41,333 bases of DNA. Source: Paracoccus acridae. GTDB lineage: Bacteria; Pseudomonadota; Alphaproteobacteria; Rhodobacterales; Rhodobacteraceae. This document shows, in pieces, positions 1-7,716 of this stretch. Location: contig NZ_BMIV01000018.1 of the NCBI RefSeq assembly GCF_014642735.1, positions 1-41,333 of the forward strand, given 5' to 3'. Numbering within the stretch: position 1 is the first letter of the stretch; each line of letters opens with the position of its first letter. The position numbers were made by a program, and so were the translations under genes. Below the pieces are notes generated by a model, which saw only the letters and a list, made by a program, of their open reading frames with translations, made no database searches and had not been told where the DNA came from.

Positions 1-178
1 CGATAAAGGTCCGCCCCGCGCAGAGCAGCACCACCGCCTGCACGGCATCGTCCGCGTCCAGCGAGGCCACCGCGTCCCACAAGCCCTGCCGCAGCGCCTG
101 CGACAAGGCATTCACCGGCGGATTGTCCACCGTGACAAGGGCAACCGCGCCGTCCCGAGTGATGCTGATGACCGACAT
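1..178 (-). CDS. Enoyl-CoA hydratase / 3-hydroxyacyl-CoA dehydrogenase, N-terminal fragment
   Basis: Only the first 59 codons are in the window; the gene runs off the left edge. The visible protein starts MSVISITRDGAVALVTVDN and continues with a PPVNALS motif and a LLCAGRTF strand. This is the start of a crotonase fold of the kind found at the N-terminus of bifunctional FadJ/peroxisomal-type enzymes, which hydrate 2,3-dehydroacyl-CoA and then oxidise the 3-hydroxyacyl-CoA. It is the last visible gene of the paaN-liv operon, one base downstream of livF. The window has no separate paaF (hydratase) or paaH (dehydrogenase), so a fused enzyme here would supply both missing steps of phenylacetate beta-oxidation. 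That role is inference: a plain crotonase cannot be excluded because the C-terminal part is not visible. Confidence 0.8.
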   Translation of the reverse strand, partial: MSVISITRDGAVALVTVDNPPVNALSQALRQGLWDAVASLDADDAVQAVVLLCAGRTFI

Positions 179-179
179 G

Positions 180-881
180 CTATATCCCCAAGTAAGCCGC
201 ACGGATGCGGGGGTCGGCGATCAGGTCCGCCGCCGCGCCCGACATGGTGATGCGCCCGGTTTCCATGACATAGCCCCGGTCCGCGATCTTCAGCGCGCCG
301 AAGGCGTTCTGTTCGACCAGCAGCACGGTGACGCCAAGCGCCTTCAGCCCGCTGACCACGTCGAAGATCTGCTGCACGATGATCGGGGCCAGGCCCATCG
401 ACGGCTCGTCCAGCAGCAGGCAGGACGGGCGCCCCATCAGCGCGCGGGCCATGGCCAGCATCTGCTGCTGCCCGCCCGACAGCCCGCCCGCCGCCAGGTT
501 GCGTTTCTCGCGCAGGATGGGGAACATCGCGAAGGCGTCCTCCATGTCCTTTTCCACGCGGTCGTCGGTGAACAGGTATGCCCCCAGGCGCAGGTTTTCC
601 TCGACCGTCAGGTTGGTGAAGATCTGGCGGCCTTCGGGCGACTGGGTCAGCCCGCGCGCGGGGCGGCGATGTGCCGGAACGCCGGTCAGCGTCTCGCCCC
701 GGAAGGTGATGGTGCCGCCCGATACCGGCTGGGTGCCCGACAGGCATTTCAGAAGCGTCGTCTTGCCCGCGCCATTGGCGCCGACGACTGTGACGATCTC
801 CCCGGAATCCACCGTCAGGTCGATGCCGTGCAGAACCTCGATCCGGCCATAGCGCGACCGCAGCCCTTCAACCGTCAGCAT
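180..881 (-). CDS. livF: Branched-chain-type ABC transporter ATP-binding protein LivF
   Basis: Second ATPase of a LivFGHMJ-type importer, 233 residues from the chosen start. Walker A (GANGAGKTT), the ABC signature (LSGGQQQMLAMARAL) and Walker B (CLLLDEPSMGL) are all intact. The protein hydrolyses ATP on the inner face of the membrane together with LivG to drive uptake through LivH/LivM. I chose the ATG at 881, which begins MLTVEGL and overlaps the end of livG by 14 bases; an in-frame ATG at 902 would add seven residues (MQKRRPP) and cannot be excluded. The family usually serves leucine, isoleucine and valine, but its position behind paaN suggests an aromatic acid or other pathway substrate. 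Confidence 0.93.
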   Translation of the reverse strand: MLTVEGLRSRYGRIEVLHGIDLTVDSGEIVTVVGANGAGKTTLLKCLSGTQPVSGGTITFRGETLTGVPAHRRPARGLTQSPEGRQIFTNLTVEENLRLGAYLFTDDRVEKDMEDAFAMFPILREKRNLAAGGLSGGQQQMLAMARALMGRPSCLLLDEPSMGLAPIIVQQIFDVVSGLKALGVTVLLVEQNAFGALKIADRGYVMETGRITMSGAAADLIADPRIRAAYLGI

Positions 882-1659
882 GGGCGGCCTCCGTTTCTGC
901 ATCCGTGCCCAGATAGGCGGCGATCACCGCCGGGTTGCGGCTGACGCTGGCAGGATCGCCCTCGGCGATCTTTTCGCCATGGTCCAGCACGACGATGTGG
1001 TTCGAGATGCGCATGACCATCTTCATGTCGTGTTCGACCAGCAGGATCGCCACGCCCGATTTCGCGACCTCGGCGATCAGGTGGTCGATCTCCTCGGTTT
1101 CCACCGCGTTGCAGCCTGCGGCGGGTTCGTCCAGCAGCAGGATCTTGGGCGACAGGGCCAGGGCGCGGGCGATCTCCAGCCGTTTCAGCGCGCCATAGGA
1201 CAGGTTCCCGGCCTCTCGCTCGGCCGCGCGGTCCAGGCCCACGCGGGCCAGCAATTCGCGCGCGCCCGCCTGCGCGGCGGCTGCGCGGCGGCGGGACGAG
1301 GGCAGGTTGAACAGGTCCGCCAGCACCGGCCCGCGTTCCTTGAGGTGATAGCCCGAAATCGCGTTTTCCAGCACGGTCATGGACTGGAAGATCTGCAGGT
1401 TCTGGAAGGTCCGCGACATGCCGCGCCGGGCCAGCAGATGCGGGGCCATGCCGGTCACATCCTCGCCGTTCAGGACCACGCGGCCCCTGCCGGGCTGATA
1501 GACGCCCGAGATCATGTTGAACAGCGTCGTCTTGCCCGCGCCGTTCGGCCCGATCACGGACACGATCTCTCCAGGGCGGACGGTGAAGCTGACATCGTTC
1601 ACGGCCTTGAGGCCGCCGAAGGTGATGCCCAGGCCTTCGACTGACAAAAGCGCGGTCAT
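868..1659 (-). CDS. livG: Branched-chain-type ABC transporter ATP-binding protein LivG
   Basis: ATPase partner of LivF, 263 residues. It has Walker A (GPNGAGKTT), a signature written LSYGALKRLEIARAL (Tyr in place of the usual Gly, as is common in LivG) and Walker B (ILLLDEPAAG). The C-terminus includes the extension typical of the BCA_ABC_TP_C tail (AEGDPASVSRNPAVIAAYLG). The start at 1659 (MTALLSVEGL) overlaps the livM stop codon in a four-base ATGA arrangement, indicating translational coupling. A longer upstream extension of this frame is antisense-biased and is not part of the gene. Confidence 0.94.
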   Translation of the reverse strand: MTALLSVEGLGITFGGLKAVNDVSFTVRPGEIVSVIGPNGAGKTTLFNMISGVYQPGRGRVVLNGEDVTGMAPHLLARRGMSRTFQNLQIFQSMTVLENAISGYHLKERGPVLADLFNLPSSRRRAAAAQAGARELLARVGLDRAAEREAGNLSYGALKRLEIARALALSPKILLLDEPAAGCNAVETEEIDHLIAEVAKSGVAILLVEHDMKMVMRISNHIVVLDHGEKIAEGDPASVSRNPAVIAAYLGTDAETEAAHADG

Positions 1660-2618
1660 TCGTCTTTCCCCCGGACCTTGCGCAGGATGGACGGCAAAAG
1701 CCCCTGCGGCAGGAAGATCATCACCAGCATCATCACCAGGCCCAGCACAAGCTGTTCGTATTCGGCGAAGACCGTCAGCACCTGCGGCAGAAGCGTCAGC
1801 ACCGCCGCGCCGAAGATCGCGCCCAGGACCGATCCCACGCCGCCCAGGACGGCCATGGTCACCATCTCGATCGAGTGCATGAAGCCCGCGACATCCGGCG
1901 TGATGAACTTGTTCTGCAGCGCCAGCAGCGACCCCGAGACCGAGGCATAGACGGCCGAGATCACGAAGGCCTGCAGCTTCAGCCGGGCCACGTCCACGCC
2001 CACGGTGCGGGCCGCGACCTCGGACCCGTGCAGCGCGCGCAGGGCGCGACCGGTGGGGCTGTTGAACAGGTTCAGCGCCAGCCATGCGGCCGCGATCAGG
2101 ACGATGCCGCAGAAGAAATACCAGAACTGGCCGTTCGTCAGGTCAAGCCCCGCATCCCGCAGCAGCCCGCGCAGGCCCAGGTCCGGCACCTCCATCCCGT
2201 CGGGGCCGCCGGTCAGTTGGCGTTCGTTGTTCAGGATCATCGAGATCAGGATGCCGAAGCCCAGGGTGGCGACGCCCAGGTAATAGCCCTTGAGCCGCAG
2301 GATCGGACGGCCGACCAGCCAGGCCAGCACGGCGGAAATCGCCGCGCCCAGCACAAGCGCCAGCGAGGGATGCAGCCCCAGATGCACGGGCGCAAGCGCG
2401 CAGGCATAGGCGCCGATTCCGGCGAAACCGGCATGGCCCAGGCTGATCTGGCCCGCATATCCGGTCAGGATCACGATGCCGGTGACGGCGATGGCGTTGA
2501 CGAAGATCAGCGCGCCCACGCGGTAGTAATAGCCCGAGGGGAACAGCACCGGCGATAGCAGGATCAGGACGACCAGGACCAGCAGGGTCGAGGATTTGGC
2601 GGAAAGCTTCATCGTCAC
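1656..2618 (-). CDS. livM: Branched-chain-type ABC transporter permease LivM
   Basis: Integral membrane permease of 320 residues, very hydrophobic from residue 8 onward with about eight to nine predicted membrane segments. The conserved LivM block GYAGQISLGHAGFAGIGAY is present near residue 53, and the EAA-like cytoplasmic loop lies around AARTVGVDVARLKLQAF. It pairs with LivH to form the translocation channel. Its start overlaps the livH stop by four bases (2615-2618), and its own stop overlaps livG, so the four transporter genes are tightly coupled. Confidence 0.94.
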   Translation of the reverse strand: MTMKLSAKSSTLLVLVVLILLSPVLFPSGYYYRVGALIFVNAIAVTGIVILTGYAGQISLGHAGFAGIGAYACALAPVHLGLHPSLALVLGAAISAVLAWLVGRPILRLKGYYLGVATLGFGILISMILNNERQLTGGPDGMEVPDLGLRGLLRDAGLDLTNGQFWYFFCGIVLIAAAWLALNLFNSPTGRALRALHGSEVAARTVGVDVARLKLQAFVISAVYASVSGSLLALQNKFITPDVAGFMHSIEMVTMAVLGGVGSVLGAIFGAAVLTLLPQVLTVFAEYEQLVLGLVMMLVMIFLPQGLLPSILRKVRGKDE

Positions 2619-3487
2619 ACCCGATCCACGGACTTGTGGCCGAACAGGCCCTGCGGCATGAAGAACAGCACCAGCAGGATCACCACAAAGGCCGCCGCGT
2701 CCTTGTATTGCGACGACAGGTATCCCGCGGTCAGCGCCTCGATCAGGCCCAGCAGGAAGCCGCCCACAAGCGCGCCCTTGGGGTTGCCCATCCCGCCCAG
2801 CATGGCGGCGGCAAAGCCTTTCAGCGCGAAGGCCAGCCCCACGTCATAGGAGGTCAGCGTGATTGGCGTCACCAGCACGCCCGCAAGCGCGCCGATGCCT
2901 GCCGACAGGGCAAAGGACAGCGTCATCACGAAATTGGTGTTGATCCCCACCAGTTGCGCGGCCAGGCGGTTGTTGGATGTCGCCAGCACCGCGCGGCCCG
3001 TCAGGGTCCGGGTGAAGAACAGCCACAGGCCCACGAAGACGACCACCGCGCCACCGATCACCCACAGGCTTTGCGGCAGGATCGTCGCACCGCCGATGCG
3101 CAGGGGCGTGTCGCCGGAAAAGGCCGGGAAGCTGTGGATCTGCTTGCCGAACAGCAGTTGCGCGCCGCCCCGGATGAAGATCGACGCGCCGATGGTGATG
3201 ATGATCAGCGACACCACGGGCGCGCCACGCGCGGGCTCGATCGCCAGCTTGTTCATGGCGACGCCGATGGCCGAGGTGACGACGATCGCGATCAGCGCCG
3301 CCAGCGGCAGGGGCAGGCCCGCCGCGTGGCAGACAAAGGTCAGCATACCGCCCAGCATGACGAATTCGCCCTGGGCAAAGTTCACCACGTCGGATGCGTT
3401 GTAGATGATCGTGAAGCCAAGCGCGACAAGCGCATAAACCGCGCCCACCGTCACGCCCGAGAAAATGAACTGCAGCAATTCCGGCAT
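2615..3487 (-). CDS. livH: Branched-chain-type ABC transporter permease LivH
   Basis: Second permease, 290 residues from the chosen start MPELLQFIFSGVTVGAVYAL. The conserved LivH N-terminus (LVALGFTIIYNASDVVNFAQ) follows immediately, then a run of hydrophobic helices and a cytoplasmic loop ending NTNFVMTLSFALSAGIGALA. An upstream in-frame ATG at 3499 would add MGVI. The start at 3487 is preferred because the homologous family begins directly before the first helix. It lies 60 bases downstream of livJ in the same orientation. Confidence 0.93.
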   Translation of the reverse strand: MPELLQFIFSGVTVGAVYALVALGFTIIYNASDVVNFAQGEFVMLGGMLTFVCHAAGLPLPLAALIAIVVTSAIGVAMNKLAIEPARGAPVVSLIIITIGASIFIRGGAQLLFGKQIHSFPAFSGDTPLRIGGATILPQSLWVIGGAVVVFVGLWLFFTRTLTGRAVLATSNNRLAAQLVGINTNFVMTLSFALSAGIGALAGVLVTPITLTSYDVGLAFALKGFAAAMLGGMGNPKGALVGGFLLGLIEALTAGYLSSQYKDAAAFVVILLVLFFMPQGLFGHKSVDRV

Positions 3488-3547
3488 GATGACCCCCAAG
3501 GCTGGCAGGTGGTGCCGCGCCCCCGCAAGGGCGCGGCGGTCAGCGGA

Positions 3548-4690
3548 TCATTCCACCACGGTCCATTCGCCGCCCTTGATCTCCAGCATGCGGAAGGCGG
3601 AGAGGTCGAGGCCCAGGTGGTTGTCGGCGCTCATGGTATAGACGCCGGTGGTGCCGGCCAGGCCCGAGGTCGTCTCGATGGCGTCGCGGATCGCCTGCGG
3701 CTCGGCGCTGCCGGCGCGGGTGATGGCGTCGGTCAGGATCAGGAAGGCGTCATGGGCATAGCCGCCGAAGGTGCCGACCGAGGTGCCGGTCTTTTCCTCG
3801 AAGGCGGTCTTGTAGGCATCGACGACGGGCTTCTGGGGATCGCCCTCGGGCAGCTGGTCCGCGATCAGCAGGGCGGTGCCGGGCAGGCGCACGCCCTCGG
3901 CGGCCTCGGCCCCGGCCAGTTCGATGAAGCCGTCGGACGCCACGCCATGCGACTGATACAGCGGCAGGTCGATGGCAAGCTGGCGATAGTTGCGCGTCAC
4001 AATGGACGGGCCCTGGCCGAAGCCGGGGTTCAGCACGGCCTGCACGCCTTCGGTGTTGCGGATCTTGGTCAGCTGCGTGGTCATGTCCGCGTCGGTCGGG
4101 TTGTAGGTCTCGTCCGCGGCGACGGTGATGCCGTATTCGCCGACCACGTCCTTGCACTGGGCCTGCATCGACGCGCCGAAGCCGTCGGTGCCCGAGATCA
4201 TGCCGATGGTGGTGATCTGGCGCTTCTGCATGTCCTCGAAGATCTTCTGGCAGGCCATGCGGTCGGTATGGGGCGTCTTGAAGGTGAAGGGCTTGACCGG
4301 GTCGATGATCTCGATGGCGCCGGCAAGCGAGATGAAGGGGATCTCGTTGTCCTCGGCGACCGACAGGATCGACATGGAAGTGCCGGTGGTGGACCCGCCG
4401 ATGATCGCCACGACCTCGTCATCCTCAATCAGGCGGGTGGCGAAGGTGCGCGCCTTGTTCGGGTCGCCGCCGTCGTCGTAAAGCGTCAGAGCGATTTCCT
4501 CGCCGTTGATGCCGCCGTTCTCGTTGATCTGCTCGACCAGCATTTCCAGGGTCTTGGCCTCGGGATCGCCCAGGAAGGCGGCGGGGCCGGTGGCGGATAC
4601 CGATGCGCCGATGCGGATCTCGGCGGATGCGGCGGTGGCGCCCAAGGCCAGCAGCGTGGCAAGGGCCGTGGTGGTCAGGGTCTTCTGCAT
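3548..4690 (-). CDS. livJ: Periplasmic substrate-binding protein of the ABC transporter (LivJ-like)
   Basis: Type I periplasmic binding protein of 380 residues. A classic signal peptide (MQKTLTTTALATLLALGATA followed by ASA) precedes the mature start EIRIGASVSATG. The fold-defining blocks include LTLYDDGGDPNKARTFATRL and IIGGSTTGTSMSILSVAED. The ATG at 4690 is preceded by GGAGGAGAC, a strong ribosome binding site. The gene begins 26 bases after paaN and is likely cotranscribed with it. Ligand specificity cannot be read from sequence alone; phenylacetate, another aromatic acid or a branched-chain amino acid are all possible, and the paaN linkage favours an aromatic substrate. Confidence 0.92.
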   Translation of the reverse strand: MQKTLTTTALATLLALGATAASAEIRIGASVSATGPAAFLGDPEAKTLEMLVEQINENGGINGEEIALTLYDDGGDPNKARTFATRLIEDDEVVAIIGGSTTGTSMSILSVAEDNEIPFISLAGAIEIIDPVKPFTFKTPHTDRMACQKIFEDMQKRQITTIGMISGTDGFGASMQAQCKDVVGEYGITVAADETYNPTDADMTTQLTKIRNTEGVQAVLNPGFGQGPSIVTRNYRQLAIDLPLYQSHGVASDGFIELAGAEAAEGVRLPGTALLIADQLPEGDPQKPVVDAYKTAFEEKTGTSVGTFGGYAHDAFLILTDAITRAGSAEPQAIRDAIETTSGLAGTTGVYTMSADNHLGLDLSAFRMLEIKGGEWTVVE

Positions 4691-4716
4691 TGTCGTCTCC
4701 TCCCCAGAGAACTTGG

Positions 4717-6345
4717 TCAAACGGTAACAGCGGCGGGCCTGCGCCACATCACGCGGCGAAAGCGGGTCGCGACAAAGGCGGTGTCGGTCAGGCTGGCATT
4801 TCCGGCAGGGTTGGCCCCCGTCACGTGGAAATCGCTGAAGGCCGCCGACTGGTTGACGAAGATGTTGCCGGTCAGGTTGACCGACAGGTTCACGCCCGCG
4901 CGGGCAAAGGCGCGAACGGCGCGCCCGATGCGGGCATCGTCGGTGTCGTAGAGCGCGGCTGTGATGGCACCCTTGCGGACGGCCAGGTCGGCTGCGCGGG
5001 CGATGCCGTCATCGGCGTCCCGGCAGGGGATGACGAAACCCACCGGGCCGAAGCATTCGTCCTGCGCCACGGGGGCATCGGCATCCACCGCCAGCAGCAG
5101 CGGCGTGCCGTCGCGGAGGACGCGGCCCTGCGCGCGGGCCTGTTCCACCCGGTCGCGCGTGGCGGGATTGGCGATGGCACCGCAGATGCCCGCTGCCTGC
5201 TTGGGATCGGCCAGCAAGGTGTCGATGGCTGCGGCGAGGCCTTCGGCCACCTGATCGAAGGACTTGTGCCCCTGATCCGTCGCGATCCCGCCTTGCGCCA
5301 CATAGATGTTCTGCGGCGCGGTGCACATCTGCCCGGAATAGAGCGACAGCGAGAAGGCCAGGTTCGCGCACATTCCGTCGAAATCGTCGGTCGCGGCGAT
5401 GACGATGCTGTTGACGCCGGTTTCCTCGGTGAACAACTGCGCCTGCCTGGCATTCTCGCGCAGCCAGGTGCCGAAGGTGGACGACCCGGTATAGTCGATC
5501 AGCCGAACGGCGGGATCGATGGCAAGCTGCTTGGTGATCTCGGCCCCCGGTTCGTCCACGGCCAGCAGGATCGCGTCGGCGGGCAGACCCGCTTCGGCCA
5601 GGACGTCGCGCGCGACCTGCACGGTCAGGGCCAGCGGCAGGATCGCCGCCGGGTGCGGCTTCACGATGACCGGGTTGCCGGTCGCAAGGCTTGCGAAGAT
5701 GCCGGGATAGCTGTTCCAGGTGGGGAAGGTGTTGCAGCCGATCGCCAGCGCGACACCGGCAGGCACCAGCGTCCACTGCTTGTCGATCACCAGGGCCGGG
5801 GCCTTGCCCTGCGGCTTTTCCCAGCGGGCGGAATCGGCGAAGCGGGTCATTTCCGTCCAGGCCACGGCGACCGCCTCGAGCCCGCGATCCTGCGCGTGGG
5901 GCCCGCCCGCCTGGAAGGCCATGGCAAAGGCCTGGCCCGTGGTGTGCATCGTCGCATGGCCCAGCAGGAAGCTGATCCGGTTCAGCCGCGACAGGATCTC
6001 CAGGCAGGCACCCACGCGCTGTTCCACGCTGGCCGCCGCCAGATCGTCCGCTGCCGCCTGGGCCGCCGTGATCAGCGCGGGCGCATCCGCCGCCGGATAG
6101 GTGATGCCCAGCGAATCGCCCCAGGGCGAAACCTCGGCCCCCAGGCGGCGCTGTTCGGGATGGCCGGGCAGGGGGAAGGGCTGCCCCATCAACGCCGCGT
6201 AAGCCGCCTCGCCATCCGCCTTGGCCGTTTCGCCATAGATTTTCCCGCTGGGAATCTCGGGGAAGGGGGTCCAGAAAGCGCGCGTGTGAAGCGCCTGAAC
6301 GGCGTCCTCCAGCATCTGGCGATGGCGGGCAAAGAAATCGGTCAT
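4717..6345 (-). CDS. paaN: Phenylacetic acid degradation aldehyde dehydrogenase PaaN
   Basis: A 542-residue protein of the PaaN branch of the aldehyde dehydrogenase superfamily. Family blocks seen are RAFWTPFPEIPSGKIYGE near residue 23, the cofactor-binding stretch LAIGCNTFPTWNSYPGIFAS, VIVKPHPAAILPLALT, the glutamate region FTEETGVNSIVIAATD, and the catalytic-cysteine segment LSLYSGQMCTAPQNIYVAQ. Unlike PaaZ it has no C-terminal MaoC hydratase domain. PaaN proteins accompany phenylacetate clusters, but their exact reaction is less settled than that of PaaZ. Here both exist. The gene is the first of a minus-strand operon that continues into the liv transporter and is divergent from paaG across a 113-base gap holding a PaaR-type operator. 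Confidence 0.9.
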   Translation of the reverse strand: MTDFFARHRQMLEDAVQALHTRAFWTPFPEIPSGKIYGETAKADGEAAYAALMGQPFPLPGHPEQRRLGAEVSPWGDSLGITYPAADAPALITAAQAAADDLAAASVEQRVGACLEILSRLNRISFLLGHATMHTTGQAFAMAFQAGGPHAQDRGLEAVAVAWTEMTRFADSARWEKPQGKAPALVIDKQWTLVPAGVALAIGCNTFPTWNSYPGIFASLATGNPVIVKPHPAAILPLALTVQVARDVLAEAGLPADAILLAVDEPGAEITKQLAIDPAVRLIDYTGSSTFGTWLRENARQAQLFTEETGVNSIVIAATDDFDGMCANLAFSLSLYSGQMCTAPQNIYVAQGGIATDQGHKSFDQVAEGLAAAIDTLLADPKQAAGICGAIANPATRDRVEQARAQGRVLRDGTPLLLAVDADAPVAQDECFGPVGFVIPCRDADDGIARAADLAVRKGAITAALYDTDDARIGRAVRAFARAGVNLSVNLTGNIFVNQSAAFSDFHVTGANPAGNASLTDTAFVATRFRRVMWRRPAAVTV

Positions 6346-6388
6346 GGGCTCCTCCGCCGGTTCCTCCTCCGGCTTGCAAATATCATTG

Positions 6389-6402
6389 ACCGGCCGGTCG
6401 GT
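6389..6402. promoter_or_regulatory. PaaR-type TetR operator in the paaN-paaG divergent promoter region
   Basis: The 14 bases ACCGGCCGGTCGGT fit the pattern ACCGNNCGNNCGGT at all defined positions, a pattern I recall for TetR-type PaaR repressors. They are flanked by T-rich bases on the right. The site lies between paaN (start 6345, minus) and paaG (start 6459, plus), so one bound dimer could block both promoters. No single convincing -35/-10 pair was seen; TTGACC at 6386-6391 overlaps the operator and may be the paaG -35. The assignment to the paaR product encoded at 9107 is inference, supported by the second copy upstream of pcaF. Confidence 0.7.
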
Positions 6403-6458
6403 TTATGCAACAGATTTCTTCGAGGAGCCCGAGAAATCGTGGCGAAAGGGAGAAGACC

Positions 6459-7253
6459 ATGACCGCATCCCCGACGGTGCTGTCGGCCTTGGCCGATGGC
6501 GTTCTGACGCTGACGTTGAACCGCCCCGACAAGCTGAATTCCTTCAACGAGGACATGCACCTTGCCTTTCGCGAAGGCATCCAGCGGGCGCATGACGATC
6601 CGGCGGTCCGGGCGGTGCTGCTGACCGGGGCGGGACGCGGCTTCTGCGCCGGGCAGGATCTGGGCGACCGCGATCCCCGCAAGGGCGGGCCTGCGCCCGA
6701 CCTGGGCAGGACGCTGGAAACCTTCTACAACCCGACGCTGCGGCTGATCCGGTCGCTGGAAAAGCCGGTCGTCTGCGCCGTCAACGGCGTGGCGGCGGGT
6801 GCGGGGGCCAATATCGCCTTCGCCTGCGACATCGTGCTGGCGGCGAAATCGGCGAAGTTCATCCAGGCCTTTGCCAGGATCGGCCTTGTCCCCGACGCGG
6901 GCGGCACCTGGTCGCTGGCCCGCACCCTGGGCGAACCCCGCGCCAAGGCGCTTGCCCTGACGGCCGAGCCGCTGATGGCCGAAAAGGCCGCCGACTGGGG
7001 CCTGATCTGGAAGGCGGTCGAGGATGCCGACCTGATGACCGAGGCGGAAGCCCTGGCCCGGTCGCTGGCAGCAGGCCCGACCCTGGGCCTTGGCCTGACC
7101 AAGCGGCTGATCCAGCAGGCCGCGACCAACAGCCTCGACCAGCAGCTTGACGCCGAACGCGACTGCCAGCAGCAGGCGGGCCGCAGCGCCGATTACGCCG
7201 AGGGCGTCACCGCCTTCCTGGAAAAGCGCCCCGCGCGGTTCAGCGGCAAATGA
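6459..7253 (+). CDS. paaG: 2-(1,2-epoxy-1,2-dihydrophenyl)acetyl-CoA isomerase PaaG
   Basis: Crotonase-family protein of 264 residues that converts the ring epoxide of phenylacetyl-CoA to the oxepin. Visible signatures are LTLNRPDKLNSFNEDMH, the oxyanion-hole segments GAGRGFCAGQDLGDR and NGVAAGAGANIAFACDIV, and FARIGLVPDAGGTWSLAR with its acidic residue. The C-terminal helix ends KRPARFSGK. The ATG at 6459 follows GGGAGAAGACC, a good ribosome binding site; the longer frame from 6405 would overlap the operator and is rejected. Its stop overlaps the paaI start by four bases. Confidence 0.94.
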   Translation: MTASPTVLSALADGVLTLTLNRPDKLNSFNEDMHLAFREGIQRAHDDPAVRAVLLTGAGRGFCAGQDLGDRDPRKGGPAPDLGRTLETFYNPTLRLIRSLEKPVVCAVNGVAAGAGANIAFACDIVLAAKSAKFIQAFARIGLVPDAGGTWSLARTLGEPRAKALALTAEPLMAEKAADWGLIWKAVEDADLMTEAEALARSLAAGPTLGLGLTKRLIQQAATNSLDQQLDAERDCQQQAGRSADYAEGVTAFLEKRPARFSGK

Positions 7254-7693
7254 AACCCGTCGGCGACATGACCCCGCAGGAGATCGCCGAAGCCTCGGCG
7301 CGCGCCATGTGGAACGACGATTCGGCCAGCCAGCGGCTTGGCATGACCCTGGACCACATCGCGCCCGGCCGGGCCACGCTGTCCATGACCATCACGGACG
7401 CCATGTCGAACGGGCATGGCAACTGCCACGGCGGCTATATCTTCACGCTGGCCGACAGCGCCTTCGCATTCGCCTGCAACAGCTACAACCAGATGGCCGT
7501 GGCGCAGCATTGTTCCGTCACCTACCTGATCCCCGGCCGCATCGGGGATCGCCTGACGGCCACCGCGACCGAGGTGTCGCGCCGGGGCCGGTCGGGCATC
7601 TACGACATCCGCATCACCAACCAGGACGGTGACCACGTGGCCGAGTTCCGCGGCCATTCGCGCACCGTCAAGGGCACGCACTTGCCTGCCTGA
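7250..7693 (+). CDS. paaI: Hydroxyphenylacetyl-CoA thioesterase PaaI
   Basis: Hot-dog-fold thioesterase of 147 residues. The active-site region GHGNCHGGYIFTLADSAFAF contains the conserved HGG and the helix-borne aspartate that PaaI enzymes use. PaaI hydrolyses ring-hydroxylated phenylacetyl-CoA and related thioesters, a salvage reaction that frees CoA when the pathway stalls. It is translationally coupled to paaG (ATGA at 7250-7253) and followed after 23 bases by paaK, whose strong ribosome binding site starts near 7702. Confidence 0.93.
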   Translation: MKPVGDMTPQEIAEASARAMWNDDSASQRLGMTLDHIAPGRATLSMTITDAMSNGHGNCHGGYIFTLADSAFAFACNSYNQMAVAQHCSVTYLIPGRIGDRLTATATEVSRRGRSGIYDIRITNQDGDHVAEFRGHSRTVKGTHLPA

Positions 7694-7716
7694 CCGCACC
7701 GAGAGGGAGGAGACCC

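Noticed and set aside
2636..4951. Very long plus-strand open frame of 771 codons
   Set aside because: It lies antisense to livH, livJ and the end of paaN. Its composition (runs of Arg, Gly, Gln, His, Asp) is that of a high-GC shadow frame and no family motif is visible.
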